DNA of 64,000 nt from NCBI GenBank assembly GCA_944323845.1, contig CALUUA010000003.1, positions 62,001-126,000 of the forward strand, read 5' to 3'. The notes under the pieces are model-generated. The model saw only the letters and a list, made by a program, of their open reading frames with translations. It did no database searches and had not been told where the DNA came from. Source of the DNA: an uncultured Bacteroidales bacterium. GTDB taxonomy: Bacteria > Bacteroidota > Bacteroidia > Bacteroidales > UBA932. The number at the start of each line of letters is the position of its first letter. The stretch's first letter is position 1. Position numbers and translations under genes: made by a program. Of this stretch, positions 34,214 to 43,176 are shown piece by piece.

Positions 34214-35620
34214 ATGTTCGAGAAGAAGACAAAGATTATATGCACGATTTCGGACTTCAGGTGTGATGTCGATTTCCTGACCAGGCTCTACGAAAGCGGG
34301 ATGAACATCGTCAGGATCAATTCCGCCCATGCCTCGGTGGAAGGAGCGCAGAAGATAGTGGACAATGTCAGGGCGGTATCGGACAAGATAGGCATTCTGG
34401 TCGATACGAAGGGGCCGGAAGTGCGGCTTACAGCCATGGAAGACGATTCCGTGGACTTCATTGCCAGACAGGGAGACTGGATAGAGATACACAACGGGCC
34501 GGACAAGCTCTGCAAATATCCTGTTCTCTATACGAGCTACAGCAATTTCGTCTCAGATGTCCCTGTAGGCTCCCATGTCCTCATAGATGACGGCGCCGTG
34601 GATCTTTTCATCACGGGAAAGGACGACGACAAGCTGCTGTGCGAGGTCCAGAATGACGGTGTCATAAAGGGAAAGAAAAGCGTGAACGTGCCTAATGTCC
34701 ATATAGCCCTCCCGGCATTGACGGAAAAGGACAAGAAGTTCGTGAAATGGGCCGTGGACGCGGACATCGACTTCATCGCCCATTCTTTCGTGAGAGGAAA
34801 GGAAGACCTGATAGAGGTCCAGACGCTGCTGGATTCATACGGCAGCCATCTGAAAATCATATCCAAGATAGAGAACCAGCAGGGGATAGACAATCTGGAC
34901 GAGATTCTGTCCCATACTTATGCGGTGATGGTGGCCAGGGGAGACCTCGGAGTGGAGATTCCGGCTGAAAGGATACCTCTCATCCAGAAGCAGATCATCC
35001 ACAGATGCCGCGCCCGGAAAAAGCCTGTCATCATAGCCACGCAGATGCTGCATACCATGATAGAGAACCCCCGTCCTACAAGGGCGGAGGTGACGGATGT
35101 GGCCAACGCCATTTTCCAGAGTACGGATGCCATCATGCTGAGCGGCGAGACAGCCAGCGGCAAATACCCTGTGGAGGCCGTATCGACCATGTCGAAGATA
35201 GCTGCCGAAGCTGAGAAGTCCATAGACATTTCCCTGGATTTGAATCTGGAAATGGTATCCAAGCCGATAGCTGCGGTTCTGGCAAAGGAACTTGTGGCTG
35301 CGACCCAGGATCTTCCGGTGAAGGCGATAATTTTCGATACATGGACAGGCCGCACAGGACGATATCTGTCGGAATTCAGGCCGAAGGTGCCTATATATGC
35401 CATGTGTTACAATGATTTCACCATGAGGGAGCTGGCTCTGGCATACGACATTTACTGCTACAAGTTTCCGATTCAGGAGAGCAAGGAAGCCTTCGTGCGG
35501 AATGCTGTCAGCCTGCTGAAGGAAAACGGAAGGATATGCAGCGGCGATCTTGTGGCATTCATCGGCGGCAGCTTCAACGACGAGGTCGGGGCCACGTATC
35601 TGGAATTCAAATACGTATAG
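34214..35620 (+). CDS. pyk: Pyruvate kinase
   Basis: 468 aa. It makes pyruvate and ATP from PEP and ADP. Core motifs are LVDTKGPEVRLT, ISKIENQQGIDNLDEIL, VARGDLGVEIPAERIPLIQ and MLSGETASGKYPVEAV; the C-terminal allosteric domain is complete. The K+-site motif NFSH of typical enzymes is replaced by NSAH (residues 36-39, VRINSAHAS), so monovalent cation dependence may differ. The GNAT gene begins 3 bp after the stop, suggesting an operon. Confidence 0.95.
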   Translation: MFEKKTKIICTISDFRCDVDFLTRLYESGMNIVRINSAHASVEGAQKIVDNVRAVSDKIGILVDTKGPEVRLTAMEDDSVDFIARQGDWIEIHNGPDKLCKYPVLYTSYSNFVSDVPVGSHVLIDDGAVDLFITGKDDDKLLCEVQNDGVIKGKKSVNVPNVHIALPALTEKDKKFVKWAVDADIDFIAHSFVRGKEDLIEVQTLLDSYGSHLKIISKIENQQGIDNLDEILSHTYAVMVARGDLGVEIPAERIPLIQKQIIHRCRARKKPVIIATQMLHTMIENPRPTRAEVTDVANAIFQSTDAIMLSGETASGKYPVEAVSTMSKIAAEAEKSIDISLDLNLEMVSKPIAAVLAKELVAATQDLPVKAIIFDTWTGRTGRYLSEFRPKVPIYAMCYNDFTMRELALAYDIYCYKFPIQESKEAFVRNAVSLLKENGRICSGDLVAFIGGSFNDEVGATYLEFKYV

Positions 35621-35623
35621 ATT

Positions 35624-36214
35624 ATGGAGAGCATATCGGTAAGGGACGCCAGAAAGGAAGATGCGTCCGACATAGCCCGTCTGATGGTCATGGCTTGGCC
35701 GGTACAGGATTTTCTCGACCTGCATCCCGGACAGACTCTTGAAGATTTCACGGCTTTCATCGCCGGTTTCGTGGCAGCCGAGGGAAACCTGTACAGTTAC
35801 GAATTCACGAAAGTGGCCGTATTGACAGCTGCCGACGGAGAGGAAAAGATAGTCGGGGCCATGAACGGCTACGACGGAGCGAGGTATATGGAATTGAAAA
35901 GGCCTGTACTCGAGGCCCTGTCCGCTGATACAGGTTCCGGAGGCGGTTTCGCAGAAGCTGTCGAGACGGAAGCGGGGGAGTTTTATCTCGATTCTGCAGG
36001 CGTCGATCCGCAGATGAGATCCAGAGGAATCGGTTCCATGCTTTTCAAGGCCATGCTGGAAAGGGCTGCATCTGAAGGTTTCAAGGTCGCAGGTCTGATC
36101 GTGGATGAAGACAAGCCGGCAGCGGAGGCTCTGTACCTCAGGCTCGGTTTTACAGTCACGGGATACCGGGACTTTTTCGGACACAGGATGAAGCATATGC
36201 AGAAAAATCTCTGA
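35624..36214 (+). CDS. GNAT-family N-acetyltransferase
   Basis: 196 aa. The acetyl-CoA-binding motif A reads RSRGIGSMLFKAMLERAASE after a YLDSAGVDPQM strand, and motif B is EALYLRLGFTVTGYRDFFG. The first part starts like other GNAT proteins (VRDARKEDASDIARLMVMAW). The substrate cannot be deduced. It starts 3 bp after the pyruvate kinase stop and ends 2 bp before the next small envelope gene, so pyk, this gene and the next two probably share a transcript. Confidence 0.88.
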   Translation: MESISVRDARKEDASDIARLMVMAWPVQDFLDLHPGQTLEDFTAFIAGFVAAEGNLYSYEFTKVAVLTAADGEEKIVGAMNGYDGARYMELKRPVLEALSADTGSGGGFAEAVETEAGEFYLDSAGVDPQMRSRGIGSMLFKAMLERAASEGFKVAGLIVDEDKPAAEALYLRLGFTVTGYRDFFGHRMKHMQKNL

Positions 36215-36216
36215 CC

Positions 36217-36750
36217 ATGCGTAGGACAGCCCTTATCACGATCATATCGGCTGTTCTGCTGTCATGCTGTCCCGTCTTTGCGCAGGACAGGTCGGCAGGG
36301 CTTAACCTGTCCTGCAATGAATTGGCTGCGGCAATCCATCTGCCGCTGGACGATGAAGGAATATTGTGCGTTTCAGCCAATCTCGACCTGACATGCGTAC
36401 TTTCGGGAAAAGAACTTTTTCCCGGCGTTTCCGCCGATATAGTCTATCTGTACGTATTTGCCGACAGGAGATTCGATTCCGGAGAATCCATGAGGTTTTA
36501 TGCCGGTCCCGGATTCAGCACGGGATATGTAAGGAATATGGATGGGGAGTACGGGGCAATGGCCGCCATGACTGGCTGTGTCGGCTTCGAGTATCTCTTC
36601 AATGTGCCGTTTTCCATCTCGCTGACTCTCGAGCCGGCCTTGGGCATTCATTTCCATCAGGATGAATACGGCGGCGTCGGCATGGATTTCCATATGCCGG
36701 GGCTGATTGCCTCTCTTTTTCCTCATCTCGGCATCAGATACAGGTTCTGA
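36217..36750 (+). CDS. Small secreted beta-barrel-like envelope protein
   Basis: 177 aa with a signal peptide ending near LSCCPVFAQD. The mature part alternates polar and hydrophobic residues in short strands and ends with HLGIRYRF, a terminal aromatic residue typical of outer-membrane barrels. YAGPGFSTGYVRN and LEPALGIHFHQDE resemble strands and turns of OmpA-like or PorT-like eight-stranded barrels. No named family was recognised. It is in tight order with the GNAT gene upstream and another barrel-like gene 12 bp downstream. Confidence 0.7.
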   Translation: MRRTALITIISAVLLSCCPVFAQDRSAGLNLSCNELAAAIHLPLDDEGILCVSANLDLTCVLSGKELFPGVSADIVYLYVFADRRFDSGESMRFYAGPGFSTGYVRNMDGEYGAMAAMTGCVGFEYLFNVPFSISLTLEPALGIHFHQDEYGGVGMDFHMPGLIASLFPHLGIRYRF

Positions 36751-36762
36751 AACTGCATTGTC

Positions 36763-37410
36763 ATGAAATGGAAGCATATCATAGTGTCTTGTCTGATGTT
36801 CGCCGGCGGTCTGCTGCCGGCTGATGCGTCCGGTTCCGGTTCTGAAAGGCCGGAGAGAGACTATCCGCTGTTCACCTTCGGTATGGAAACCTCATATGTA
36901 TTGGGGTTCATGAATTATTCCCATTTCAACTTCATTTCCGCTGACGGAGACAGGAGGGACGAGAGGTCATTGACCGCAGGCGCGGTCAGCAATGGACAGA
37001 TATTGGCAGGATGCGGAATCAATCTTTCCCGGAACTGGAATCTGTCCCTGTTTACTGGGTATGGCGGAGTTTACAGGAGGGAGAGAATGGTGCCGCTTTC
37101 GTTGCGGGTCACGTGGCTTTCGGGAGACAATCCTCTGGAAAACCGATGGCTGCTCTTTTGCGGAGCCGGAATAGGGTTCAATGATTTCGAACGTCCTGAA
37201 AAGGTGTCGGCGGAGGGGAAGATAGGGGCTGGATACCGTATTTCGCTGAACAGGGCTGTCAAGCTGGATTTTCTGGTGGGCTTTCAGGAAGTCTATACGC
37301 ATCCGCGTGCCGGGGAGTCGGATACGGGCGATTATGTGGCGCCTGAGCGCATGAGACGCAATGACGCATATCTGAGCGCCCTGACCATAGGTCTGGCTCT
37401 GGTGTTTTAA
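36763..37410 (+). CDS. Outer-membrane beta-barrel-like protein, unknown function
   Basis: 215 aa with a signal peptide ending around LLPADASGSG. The mature chain shows repeated amphipathic strands (NLSLFTGYGGVYRRERMVPL, RWLLFCGAGIGFNDFERPEK, KLDFLVGFQEVYTH) and ends LTIGLALVF with a terminal Phe, fitting an outer-membrane barrel. No specific family is recognised. It and the preceding gene may be diverged paralogues or partners. The downstream fprA-like gene has its own -7 box. Confidence 0.68.
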   Translation: MKWKHIIVSCLMFAGGLLPADASGSGSERPERDYPLFTFGMETSYVLGFMNYSHFNFISADGDRRDERSLTAGAVSNGQILAGCGINLSRNWNLSLFTGYGGVYRRERMVPLSLRVTWLSGDNPLENRWLLFCGAGIGFNDFERPEKVSAEGKIGAGYRISLNRAVKLDFLVGFQEVYTHPRAGESDTGDYVAPERMRRNDAYLSALTIGLALVF

Positions 37411-37420
37411 AATAAAATAG

Positions 37421-37428
37421 TATATTTG
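37421..37428 (+). promoter_or_regulatory. Candidate -7 box (TATATTTG) for the flavo-diiron gene
   Basis: TATATTTG matches TAnnTTTG, 28 bp upstream of the ATG at 37457, giving a leader of about 20 nt. The -33 element is not clear. Confidence 0.55.
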
Positions 37429-37456
37429 CGTTCAGTTAATTTTACAGAAATTCAAT

Positions 37457-38656
37457 ATGTGCAAGATCTCTGAAAAGATAGTCTATGTCGGAGTCAATGA
37501 CTTCCGGAAAGTGATATTCGAGGGAATGTGGCCGCTGCCGTTCGGCGTAAGCTACAATTCCTATCTGGTCCTCGGCGAAAAGATCGCCCTGATCGACACG
37601 GCGGAGGCCGACTTCGCTGCGGAATATATGGAAAACATCCGTAAGGCTCTGGAAGGCAGGAAGGTGGATTACTTGATCGTGAATCACATGGAGCCGGATC
37701 ATTCTTCCCTCATGTCTATAGTCAGGGACGCATATCCTGAAGTGAAGATTGTGTGCAATGCGAAGACTGTCCCTATGATCAAGGGGTATCATGGCATAAC
37801 CGACAATCTGCTTGTGGTCAAGGACGGGGAGAGCCTCAGTCTTGGCTCATGCACCCTCACTTTCTATATGACGCCGATGGTACACTGGCCGGAAACGATG
37901 GTAACATATTTCCAGGAAGAAAAGACACTCTTTTCGGGGGATGCATTCGGGACTTTCGGAGCTCCTGACGGAGGTATTACGGATAGTTCTGCGCGTCTTT
38001 CAGGGAGTACCGATGCGGCCGGAAGCACTTTCGAAGCGTTCAGGGACGAGATGTACAGGTATTATTCGAATATCGTGGGAAAGTACGGGCAGACAGTACA
38101 GGCAGCCCTGAAGAAGCTGTCTGGCTTGGAGATTTCCAGAATATGCAGCACTCACGGACCTGTGTGGGAGAAGGATATTCCAGAAGTCCTGGCCTGCTAT
38201 GACAGGCTTAGCCGCTACGAGGGAGAAAAAGGTGTCTGCATCGTCTACGCGTCTATGTACGGAAACACTGCACGCGCGGCGAAGGCTCTGGCTGCCGAGC
38301 TGGAGAAGAGGGGAGTGGCCTATGCCATGCATAACCTGTGTACCGAGAATGTTTCTTATGCTTATCGCGATACGTTCAGATACGGGACTTTGGTGGTGGG
38401 CGCTCCTACTTATAACAATGATATATTTCCTCCGGCATACAGTTTCATGTACGGCGTGTCAGCCCGTCTGATGAAGAACCGTCATTTCGCTGCGTTCGGC
38501 TCGTTTACCTGGGCAGGGGCAAGTGTGAAACTTTTGAATGAGATGGCTTTGAGACTCGGTTTCGACTTGATTTCCGACGGTCTTTCTTTCTCTCAGGCTT
38601 ATTCAGCAGAGAAATGTGACATGGCCGCCCTTGCCGATACCATAGCCCGCCTGTAG
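37457..38656 (+). CDS. FprA-family A-type flavoprotein (flavo-diiron O2/NO reductase)
   Basis: 399 aa. The N-terminal metallo-beta-lactamase-like domain carries the diiron ligands in NHMEPDHSSL (H-x-E-x-D-H), MVHWPETMVTYF and FSGDAFGTFG, with a later THGPVW histidine. The C-terminal flavodoxin domain (about 253-399) begins VCIVYASMYGNTARAAKAL, the FMN phosphate loop, and contains VGAPTYNND. Such enzymes reduce O2 to water or NO to N2O in anaerobes, usually with rubredoxin as donor; no rubredoxin gene is adjacent. It fits an oxygen-sensitive anaerobe. Its 3' end abuts a long perfect palindrome shared with mscS. Confidence 0.92.
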   Translation: MCKISEKIVYVGVNDFRKVIFEGMWPLPFGVSYNSYLVLGEKIALIDTAEADFAAEYMENIRKALEGRKVDYLIVNHMEPDHSSLMSIVRDAYPEVKIVCNAKTVPMIKGYHGITDNLLVVKDGESLSLGSCTLTFYMTPMVHWPETMVTYFQEEKTLFSGDAFGTFGAPDGGITDSSARLSGSTDAAGSTFEAFRDEMYRYYSNIVGKYGQTVQAALKKLSGLEISRICSTHGPVWEKDIPEVLACYDRLSRYEGEKGVCIVYASMYGNTARAAKALAAELEKRGVAYAMHNLCTENVSYAYRDTFRYGTLVVGAPTYNNDIFPPAYSFMYGVSARLMKNRHFAAFGSFTWAGASVKLLNEMALRLGFDLISDGLSFSQAYSAEKCDMAALADTIARL

Positions 38657-38681
38657 CCCTCCTACGCCCCGAAAGACGTCT

Positions 38682-38725
38682 GTTCATATAAATGGAGGGA
38701 ATCAATTCCCTCCATTTATATGAAC
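38682..38725. terminator. Perfect 21-bp inverted repeat at convergent gene ends, likely bidirectional terminator
   Basis: The left arm (38682-38702) and right arm (38705-38725) are exact reverse complements over 21 bp with only CA between them. The right arm encodes the last seven codons of mscS, so the left arm is an inverted copy of coding DNA. There is no long T-run, but the A/T-rich outer stem and position between convergent stops suit a transcription stop or mRNA 3'-end barrier. Confidence 0.7.
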
Positions 38726-39625
38726 ATCCAGCTGCGGGAACGGGAACTGAATCCCATTTTCAGGCACATCATTGTATATCCTTTCATTCACGTCATACAG
38801 GACATCCCAGTAATCCTCCTTCTTCACCCAAGCCCTTATGACAAACTGGATGCTGCTGTCCCTCAATGCTCCAAGAGCAATGGACGGATCTGCTGGAGCT
38901 GCGGGGGCGCGGACTATCCTTTTTTCTCCATCCACGATATTCTTGAGAATGGATTTCATCTTTTCTGACGAGGTGCCGTATTCCACATCCACAAGCCATT
39001 CAAGACGGCGGTAAATATTCTGAGAATAATTGTTGATGGTACCGTTCGAGAGAGAACCGTTGGGAATGATGATGTTCCTGTTGTCCGTAGTGGTGATTTT
39101 CGTGCTTACGATGGACACGTCGGTCACTGTACCGCTGTAGCCCTGCGCCTCGATGAAATCACCTGCCTTGAACGGCTTGAAGACCAGAATCATGATTCCT
39201 CCGGCAAAATTCTGCACCGTACCGCTGAGCGCCATACCTATGGCCATACCTCCGGCAGCAAGCAGAGCCGCGAGAGAAGTGGTATTGACCCCGAGTGCGC
39301 TGATGGTGAAAATGACCAGAAATACGGTGAGCGAAATGCTGACGAGACTTTCCACGAAAGAAGCTATCGAATGCTCAGTCTTCCTCTTTTCGAAGATGTT
39401 GTGGACTATCTTCTTGATTTTCCTGATGATCCATGCGCCTATTATGTAAATTGCGAGGGCGGCGAGCACTTTCAGACCGAACGCTATAGCCTTGTCGGCA
39501 AATTCTGACAAGAGCTGGTCAGCCGGGGTCGTTGTTATCTTTTCTACCAGTTCTGCGGTAGTTTTCTGCAGGTCGAGAGTATCATGGACTTCTACGGCTG
39601 CAGTCTGCAATAAATTTAATGACAT
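38702..39625 (-). CDS. Small-conductance mechanosensitive channel (MscS family)
   Basis: 307 aa. An N-terminal stretch with hydrophobic helices leads to the pore-lining TM3 region, GGMAIGMALSGTVQNFAGGI, followed by the beta domain (FKPFKAGDFIEAQGYSGTV, IIIPNGSLSNGTINNYS). The C-terminal vestibule is short. It protects against hypo-osmotic shock. It starts 10 bp after the cysteate-synthase-like gene stop and so is likely the last gene of that operon. Its final seven codons form one arm of the 21-bp palindrome. Confidence 0.92.
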   Translation of the reverse strand: MSLNLLQTAAVEVHDTLDLQKTTAELVEKITTTPADQLLSEFADKAIAFGLKVLAALAIYIIGAWIIRKIKKIVHNIFEKRKTEHSIASFVESLVSISLTVFLVIFTISALGVNTTSLAALLAAGGMAIGMALSGTVQNFAGGIMILVFKPFKAGDFIEAQGYSGTVTDVSIVSTKITTTDNRNIIIPNGSLSNGTINNYSQNIYRRLEWLVDVEYGTSSEKMKSILKNIVDGEKRIVRAPAAPADPSIALGALRDSSIQFVIRAWVKKEDYWDVLYDVNERIYNDVPENGIQFPFPQLDVHINGGN

Positions 39626-39635
39626 GACTTATCCT

Positions 39636-40922
39636 TTAAAACAGTTTTTCCACTTTGGCTATGACTTCGCCTGCCGGCATCGAAGGGTCCAGCACCAGAT
39701 TCGGAAGGGCGTAGACCACCTGCTTGTGCGATTTGGCGAGTTTTTCCCCTCCTCCTGTAATGTTGAGCATGATGATTTCGTCTTTTTTCACCGAACCGTC
39801 CCTGACTGCCTTGTCCAGACTGGCCACTGCTACGGCAGCCGCCGAATATATGTCGACCCCTTCCAGATTCAGGAATTTCTCTTTCCAGAAATCAATTTCG
39901 TCATTGCTTATCATATAGATGTCTCCTCCGGCATCAGTCAGGGCATCGAAAACCCCTCCTGCAAGGGAATACGGCGGCTTCCTGTTCGAAAGAACCTTGG
40001 CCTTGATGACAGCTGCCTGATGGCGGGCATCTTCAGGGGTCAATGGAAGAAGCTCCCTCGAAGAGGCTTTCCAAGAATCGTACATGATAGTGAACGGTGC
40101 GTTCTGCGACGGGTACAGTCTCATCTTGTGTGTGCCGAACCTGCCGTCGGCAATGAGCCTGAGATTGTTTTCCCATACCGCTATCGTACCTGTGCCGCTG
40201 CCTATGGCCTGAAAATATGCATCAGGTATCCGTCCGATCTTCTCCACGGCAGACAGTATGGTGGTACCCATTCCGTCACGTCTGGCTATATTCTTCGCTC
40301 CTCCCTCGGCCAGGAACATTTCCGATGTGCAGACCTTGTCTCCGAGAGCTATCGCATCGAAATAGTCCGACCCTTTCGGTGCGGCGATTATTCGCACGCA
40401 ATCATTCAGGGGCTTGTCGAACCACAGGGCGTGGATGTTGTCTTCAGGTATGCTCAGGAGGAGGCGTATGCCGTTGTCCGAGCATACTTTCGCGAATGCT
40501 CTGGCCGTGTTGCCGGCGGAAGCCACCACCAGCACCCTGTCTTCATCTTCAGGAAGCCGGGCGCATACGGAGTAGGCTTCGGTCTCCTTGAATGAGCATG
40601 TATGCATGAAGGCCCCTATTTCAGGGTTGTATCCGGAAAAGGTAATGTAAAGATTATCCAGTTTCAGCAAATCGGCCAGCCCTTTGCTTTTGTATGTCAC
40701 GGGAGCGCATGAGTGGCTCAAGGTCTTTTTTATCGGCAGCCAGTCGGCGAATTTGTAGAAGCCGTCCAGATCTGTCCTGATTCCGAATTCCTTTTTCTCA
40801 TATACGGCCCTGACCAGAGAAGGTGTCTTGCTCTGAGGGTCGGCCAGCGTCCAGCCGGAATCCTCGAAGATTCTTCCGTCTGCGCAGTTCATCAGCTTGT
40901 AGCTCGTAGGTTTAAAGGTCAT
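39636..40922 (-). CDS. Cysteate synthase-like PLP enzyme (threonine synthase fold)
   Basis: 428 aa, fold-type II PLP enzyme. The PLP lysine is in HTCSFKETEAY (Lys112), where threonine synthases have SFKD. Upstream, FYKFADWLPIKKTL, TYKSKGLADLLKL and YITFSGYNPEIGAFM match what I know of cysteate synthase, first described in Methanosarcina, which forms L-cysteate from O-phosphoserine and sulfite. The phosphate-binding loop GSGTGTIAVWENN and terminal LNITGGGEK fit. In Bacteroidota L-cysteate is the precursor of capnine-type sulfonolipids. A true threonine synthase is the alternative. It begins 17 bp after the Hdr membrane subunit and ends 10 bp before mscS, so it is probably in the Hdr operon. 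Confidence 0.72.
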   Translation of the reverse strand: MTFKPTSYKLMNCADGRIFEDSGWTLADPQSKTPSLVRAVYEKKEFGIRTDLDGFYKFADWLPIKKTLSHSCAPVTYKSKGLADLLKLDNLYITFSGYNPEIGAFMHTCSFKETEAYSVCARLPEDEDRVLVVASAGNTARAFAKVCSDNGIRLLLSIPEDNIHALWFDKPLNDCVRIIAAPKGSDYFDAIALGDKVCTSEMFLAEGGAKNIARRDGMGTTILSAVEKIGRIPDAYFQAIGSGTGTIAVWENNLRLIADGRFGTHKMRLYPSQNAPFTIMYDSWKASSRELLPLTPEDARHQAAVIKAKVLSNRKPPYSLAGGVFDALTDAGGDIYMISNDEIDFWKEKFLNLEGVDIYSAAAVAVASLDKAVRDGSVKKDEIIMLNITGGGEKLAKSHKQVVYALPNLVLDPSMPAGEVIAKVEKLF

Positions 40923-40939
40923 GATGTATATCGTTTATG

Positions 40940-42844
40940 TCAATTGTCCGTTTTTCCCTTTACCGGACGGACGCCCGCCGACCTCGCGGCAGGTCTTTCC
41001 GTAACCGTATCCAGAATCATCGCTATATCTTCTACAGGCCTGTCCGAGTATCTGGCGAAGGTGGACATGCACAGAGGGCAGGCTGTCGCTATCCTGTCCG
41101 GAGAGGCCGCCGTAAGATTGTTCAAGGCGTTTTCAGTCATAGCCTTTCTCTTGTCGAAACCGAGAGTCAGGCTGCCGAGGCTGCCCCCGCAGCAGATGCT
41201 TTCTTTCCTGTTTTTCTCGGCTTCCACGACTTCTCCAGCTGCCGACAGGACATTCCTCGGCTGTTCATATATTCCGCAGCCTCTTCCGAGTTCGCACGGA
41301 TCGTGGAAGACATACCTGACATCTCCCTTCGTGACCCTGAGTCTGCCGGAACTTATCAGTTCATCGAAATATTCGCTGTGGTGTACTATCCGGATGCCAG
41401 GAAGCGTATATTTTTCCTTGAATATCCTGTAGCATATCGGACATGAGAGCAGGAGGGTATCCGCTCCGGAACCGAGAATGATTCCGGTATTCTTTTCCAC
41501 AAGCTGGGCAGCCTGAATGAGGCGTCCGGCCATGAGCATCGGTCTTCCGCAGCATATTCCGCCGTCCTTGTCCATGATTTCGTAGTCTGTCCCTGCCTTG
41601 TCCAGAATCGAACAGGTGGCCTTGGATATGGCCGGTGTCAGAGCCGTCATGCATCCGGCGAAGTACAGGACTCTCTCATTTCCAGTCGATGAAACAAAAG
41701 AGTTAGTATTTTTAACAAATTTGTTACATCCATTTATCTGATCGGAGATGTCTATGTTCGAGTAATCCGGACCGAAATTGTAATGCCTTACTGATCTCTG
41801 GGCGATTCTCAATTTGTCGCCCTCGACTCCCACAGGGCAGACTGCCGTACATTTTCCGCAAAGAAGACATTTGTCGCTGATTTCTTCGATCCGCGATTCG
41901 TTTTTCCTGCGAATCTGCCTGTTCAGATAGACAGTGGTATCCTTGATATTGCCTTTGAGCACCCCCATAGGGCAGGCGTCGATGCACAATCCGCAGCTCG
42001 GGCATGAATATACTTGGGCTCTGGCAAAGCCTTTCCGTGCGTTCACTATCCTGATGCCTGCGTTGCGAAGAGGTATCAGCAGGATTTCAGTCGGAATGTG
42101 CATGTATCTGGTAAACGGCAGGACGAAGAAGAATACTCCGAGAGCGCAAGAATAAGCCCACCACGCCGGAAGCATGTTTGCGTGATTGCTCAGGAATTCC
42201 GTGAACACATAGTTCAGGGATTTGGTCAGGAACGAGCCTCCGCTGATATCGGCCGTGAAGGATTCTGCCAAAAGACGGAGGGGGAATATCGACCAGAGCG
42301 AGTACAGACCTATCAGATCCAGAAAGCTCGGATTAGTGGTCCGGCGCATGCCGAAGAGTCTGGAACGCACCCGTTTTATGATGGCCAAGGCTATTCCGCT
42401 CAATACCACGAGCAGGAAGAAGTCCATCAGGAAGAATATCAGCGCGCCTTTCATCGTAGTTTCGGTCTCTGCCACGAAGTACCTGAAGAAAATAGGGTAG
42501 TACAGAGCTTTGGGACCGAGATCGGAAGTATAGAGGAGCACTTCTATGTGTCCCACCAGAATCAGCATGAACCAGCCGAAAGCTATGCTTGAATGCATGT
42601 ATCCCAGCAGCTTGTTCCGTTTCCACAGGTCTACATGTATCAGACATTTAAGGAAGATATCTTTTATGTTCCTGATGGCTGTCTTCGGCGTGACCAGGGA
42701 TATGAAGAACCTTTTCCTGTCCGCCGCAGGGAGCTGCATGATGATTCTTATCAGTCCTACCATGCAGTAGACGATGACGAAGAGCATGCCGCAGACGAAA
42801 GGCAGCACGAAATCATTGTATCCGGTCAGAAATCTCTCCCTCAT
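40940..42844 (-). CDS. Membrane HdrD/E-like iron-sulfur subunit (NarI-like TM + 2[4Fe-4S] + CCG domains)
   Basis: 634 aa. The first 290 residues contain about six membrane helices with histidines placed as in the NarI/DsrM/HdrE cytochrome-b family (YMHSSIAFGWFMLILVGHIE). A dicluster ferredoxin segment follows: CPSCGLCIDACP (about 295) and CLLCGKCTAVCP (about 342). Two cysteine-rich CCG domains come last, with GGICCGRP and SICCGGSLGSL. This is a fusion of an HdrE/DsrM-like membrane part with an HdrD/DsrK-like part. It should link the quinone pool to thiol/disulfide or sulfur electron transfer. The ATG overlaps the upstream hdrC-like stop (ATGA). Confidence 0.85.
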   Translation of the reverse strand: MRERFLTGYNDFVLPFVCGMLFVIVYCMVGLIRIIMQLPAADRKRFFISLVTPKTAIRNIKDIFLKCLIHVDLWKRNKLLGYMHSSIAFGWFMLILVGHIEVLLYTSDLGPKALYYPIFFRYFVAETETTMKGALIFFLMDFFLLVVLSGIALAIIKRVRSRLFGMRRTTNPSFLDLIGLYSLWSIFPLRLLAESFTADISGGSFLTKSLNYVFTEFLSNHANMLPAWWAYSCALGVFFFVLPFTRYMHIPTEILLIPLRNAGIRIVNARKGFARAQVYSCPSCGLCIDACPMGVLKGNIKDTTVYLNRQIRRKNESRIEEISDKCLLCGKCTAVCPVGVEGDKLRIAQRSVRHYNFGPDYSNIDISDQINGCNKFVKNTNSFVSSTGNERVLYFAGCMTALTPAISKATCSILDKAGTDYEIMDKDGGICCGRPMLMAGRLIQAAQLVEKNTGIILGSGADTLLLSCPICYRIFKEKYTLPGIRIVHHSEYFDELISSGRLRVTKGDVRYVFHDPCELGRGCGIYEQPRNVLSAAGEVVEAEKNRKESICCGGSLGSLTLGFDKRKAMTENALNNLTAASPDRIATACPLCMSTFARYSDRPVEDIAMILDTVTERPAARSAGVRPVKGKTDN

Positions 42845-43176
42845 TTCCGTTCCTCCTCATAAATCCTGCATATCGAAAGGATAAGATGTCTGGTATTGAT
42901 GCCCCTCGGGCAAACCATGGAGCATTTCCCGCACAGCATGCAGTTCTTCATCATGGCGACCGCCTCCTTTTCCTTTCCCCTCTGCAGGGCCAGAATCACT
43001 TTCCTGATGCTCATCCCGGAATACCTGCCCGCCGGGCATGTCGATGTACATGAACCGCAGGCCATGCATTTATATACGTCCGGTTCTGCACGGTGAAGCT
43101 CCTCGAACTTGTCTGGATTCACATTGTCGAGGTTAATTGCCGAACTCGGCGACAGTTTGAATCCGAAATCCATCAT
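42841..43176 (-). CDS. HdrC-like ferredoxin subunit
   Basis: 111 aa. It has two [4Fe-4S] motifs: CMACGSCTSTCPAGR (about 37-51) and CMLCGKCSMVCPRG (about 80-93), with the heterodisulfide reductase C-type spacing and a helix between them. Two adjacent ATGs (43176 and 43173) are possible starts; the first has AGGA at good distance. Both overlap the HdrA-like stop, so translation is coupled. A longer open frame upstream on this strand is the antisense-like alternative frame of hdrA and was rejected. It should pass electrons between HdrA and the membrane subunit. Confidence 0.88.
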   Translation of the reverse strand: MMDFGFKLSPSSAINLDNVNPDKFEELHRAEPDVYKCMACGSCTSTCPAGRYSGMSIRKVILALQRGKEKEAVAMMKNCMLCGKCSMVCPRGINTRHLILSICRIYEEERK

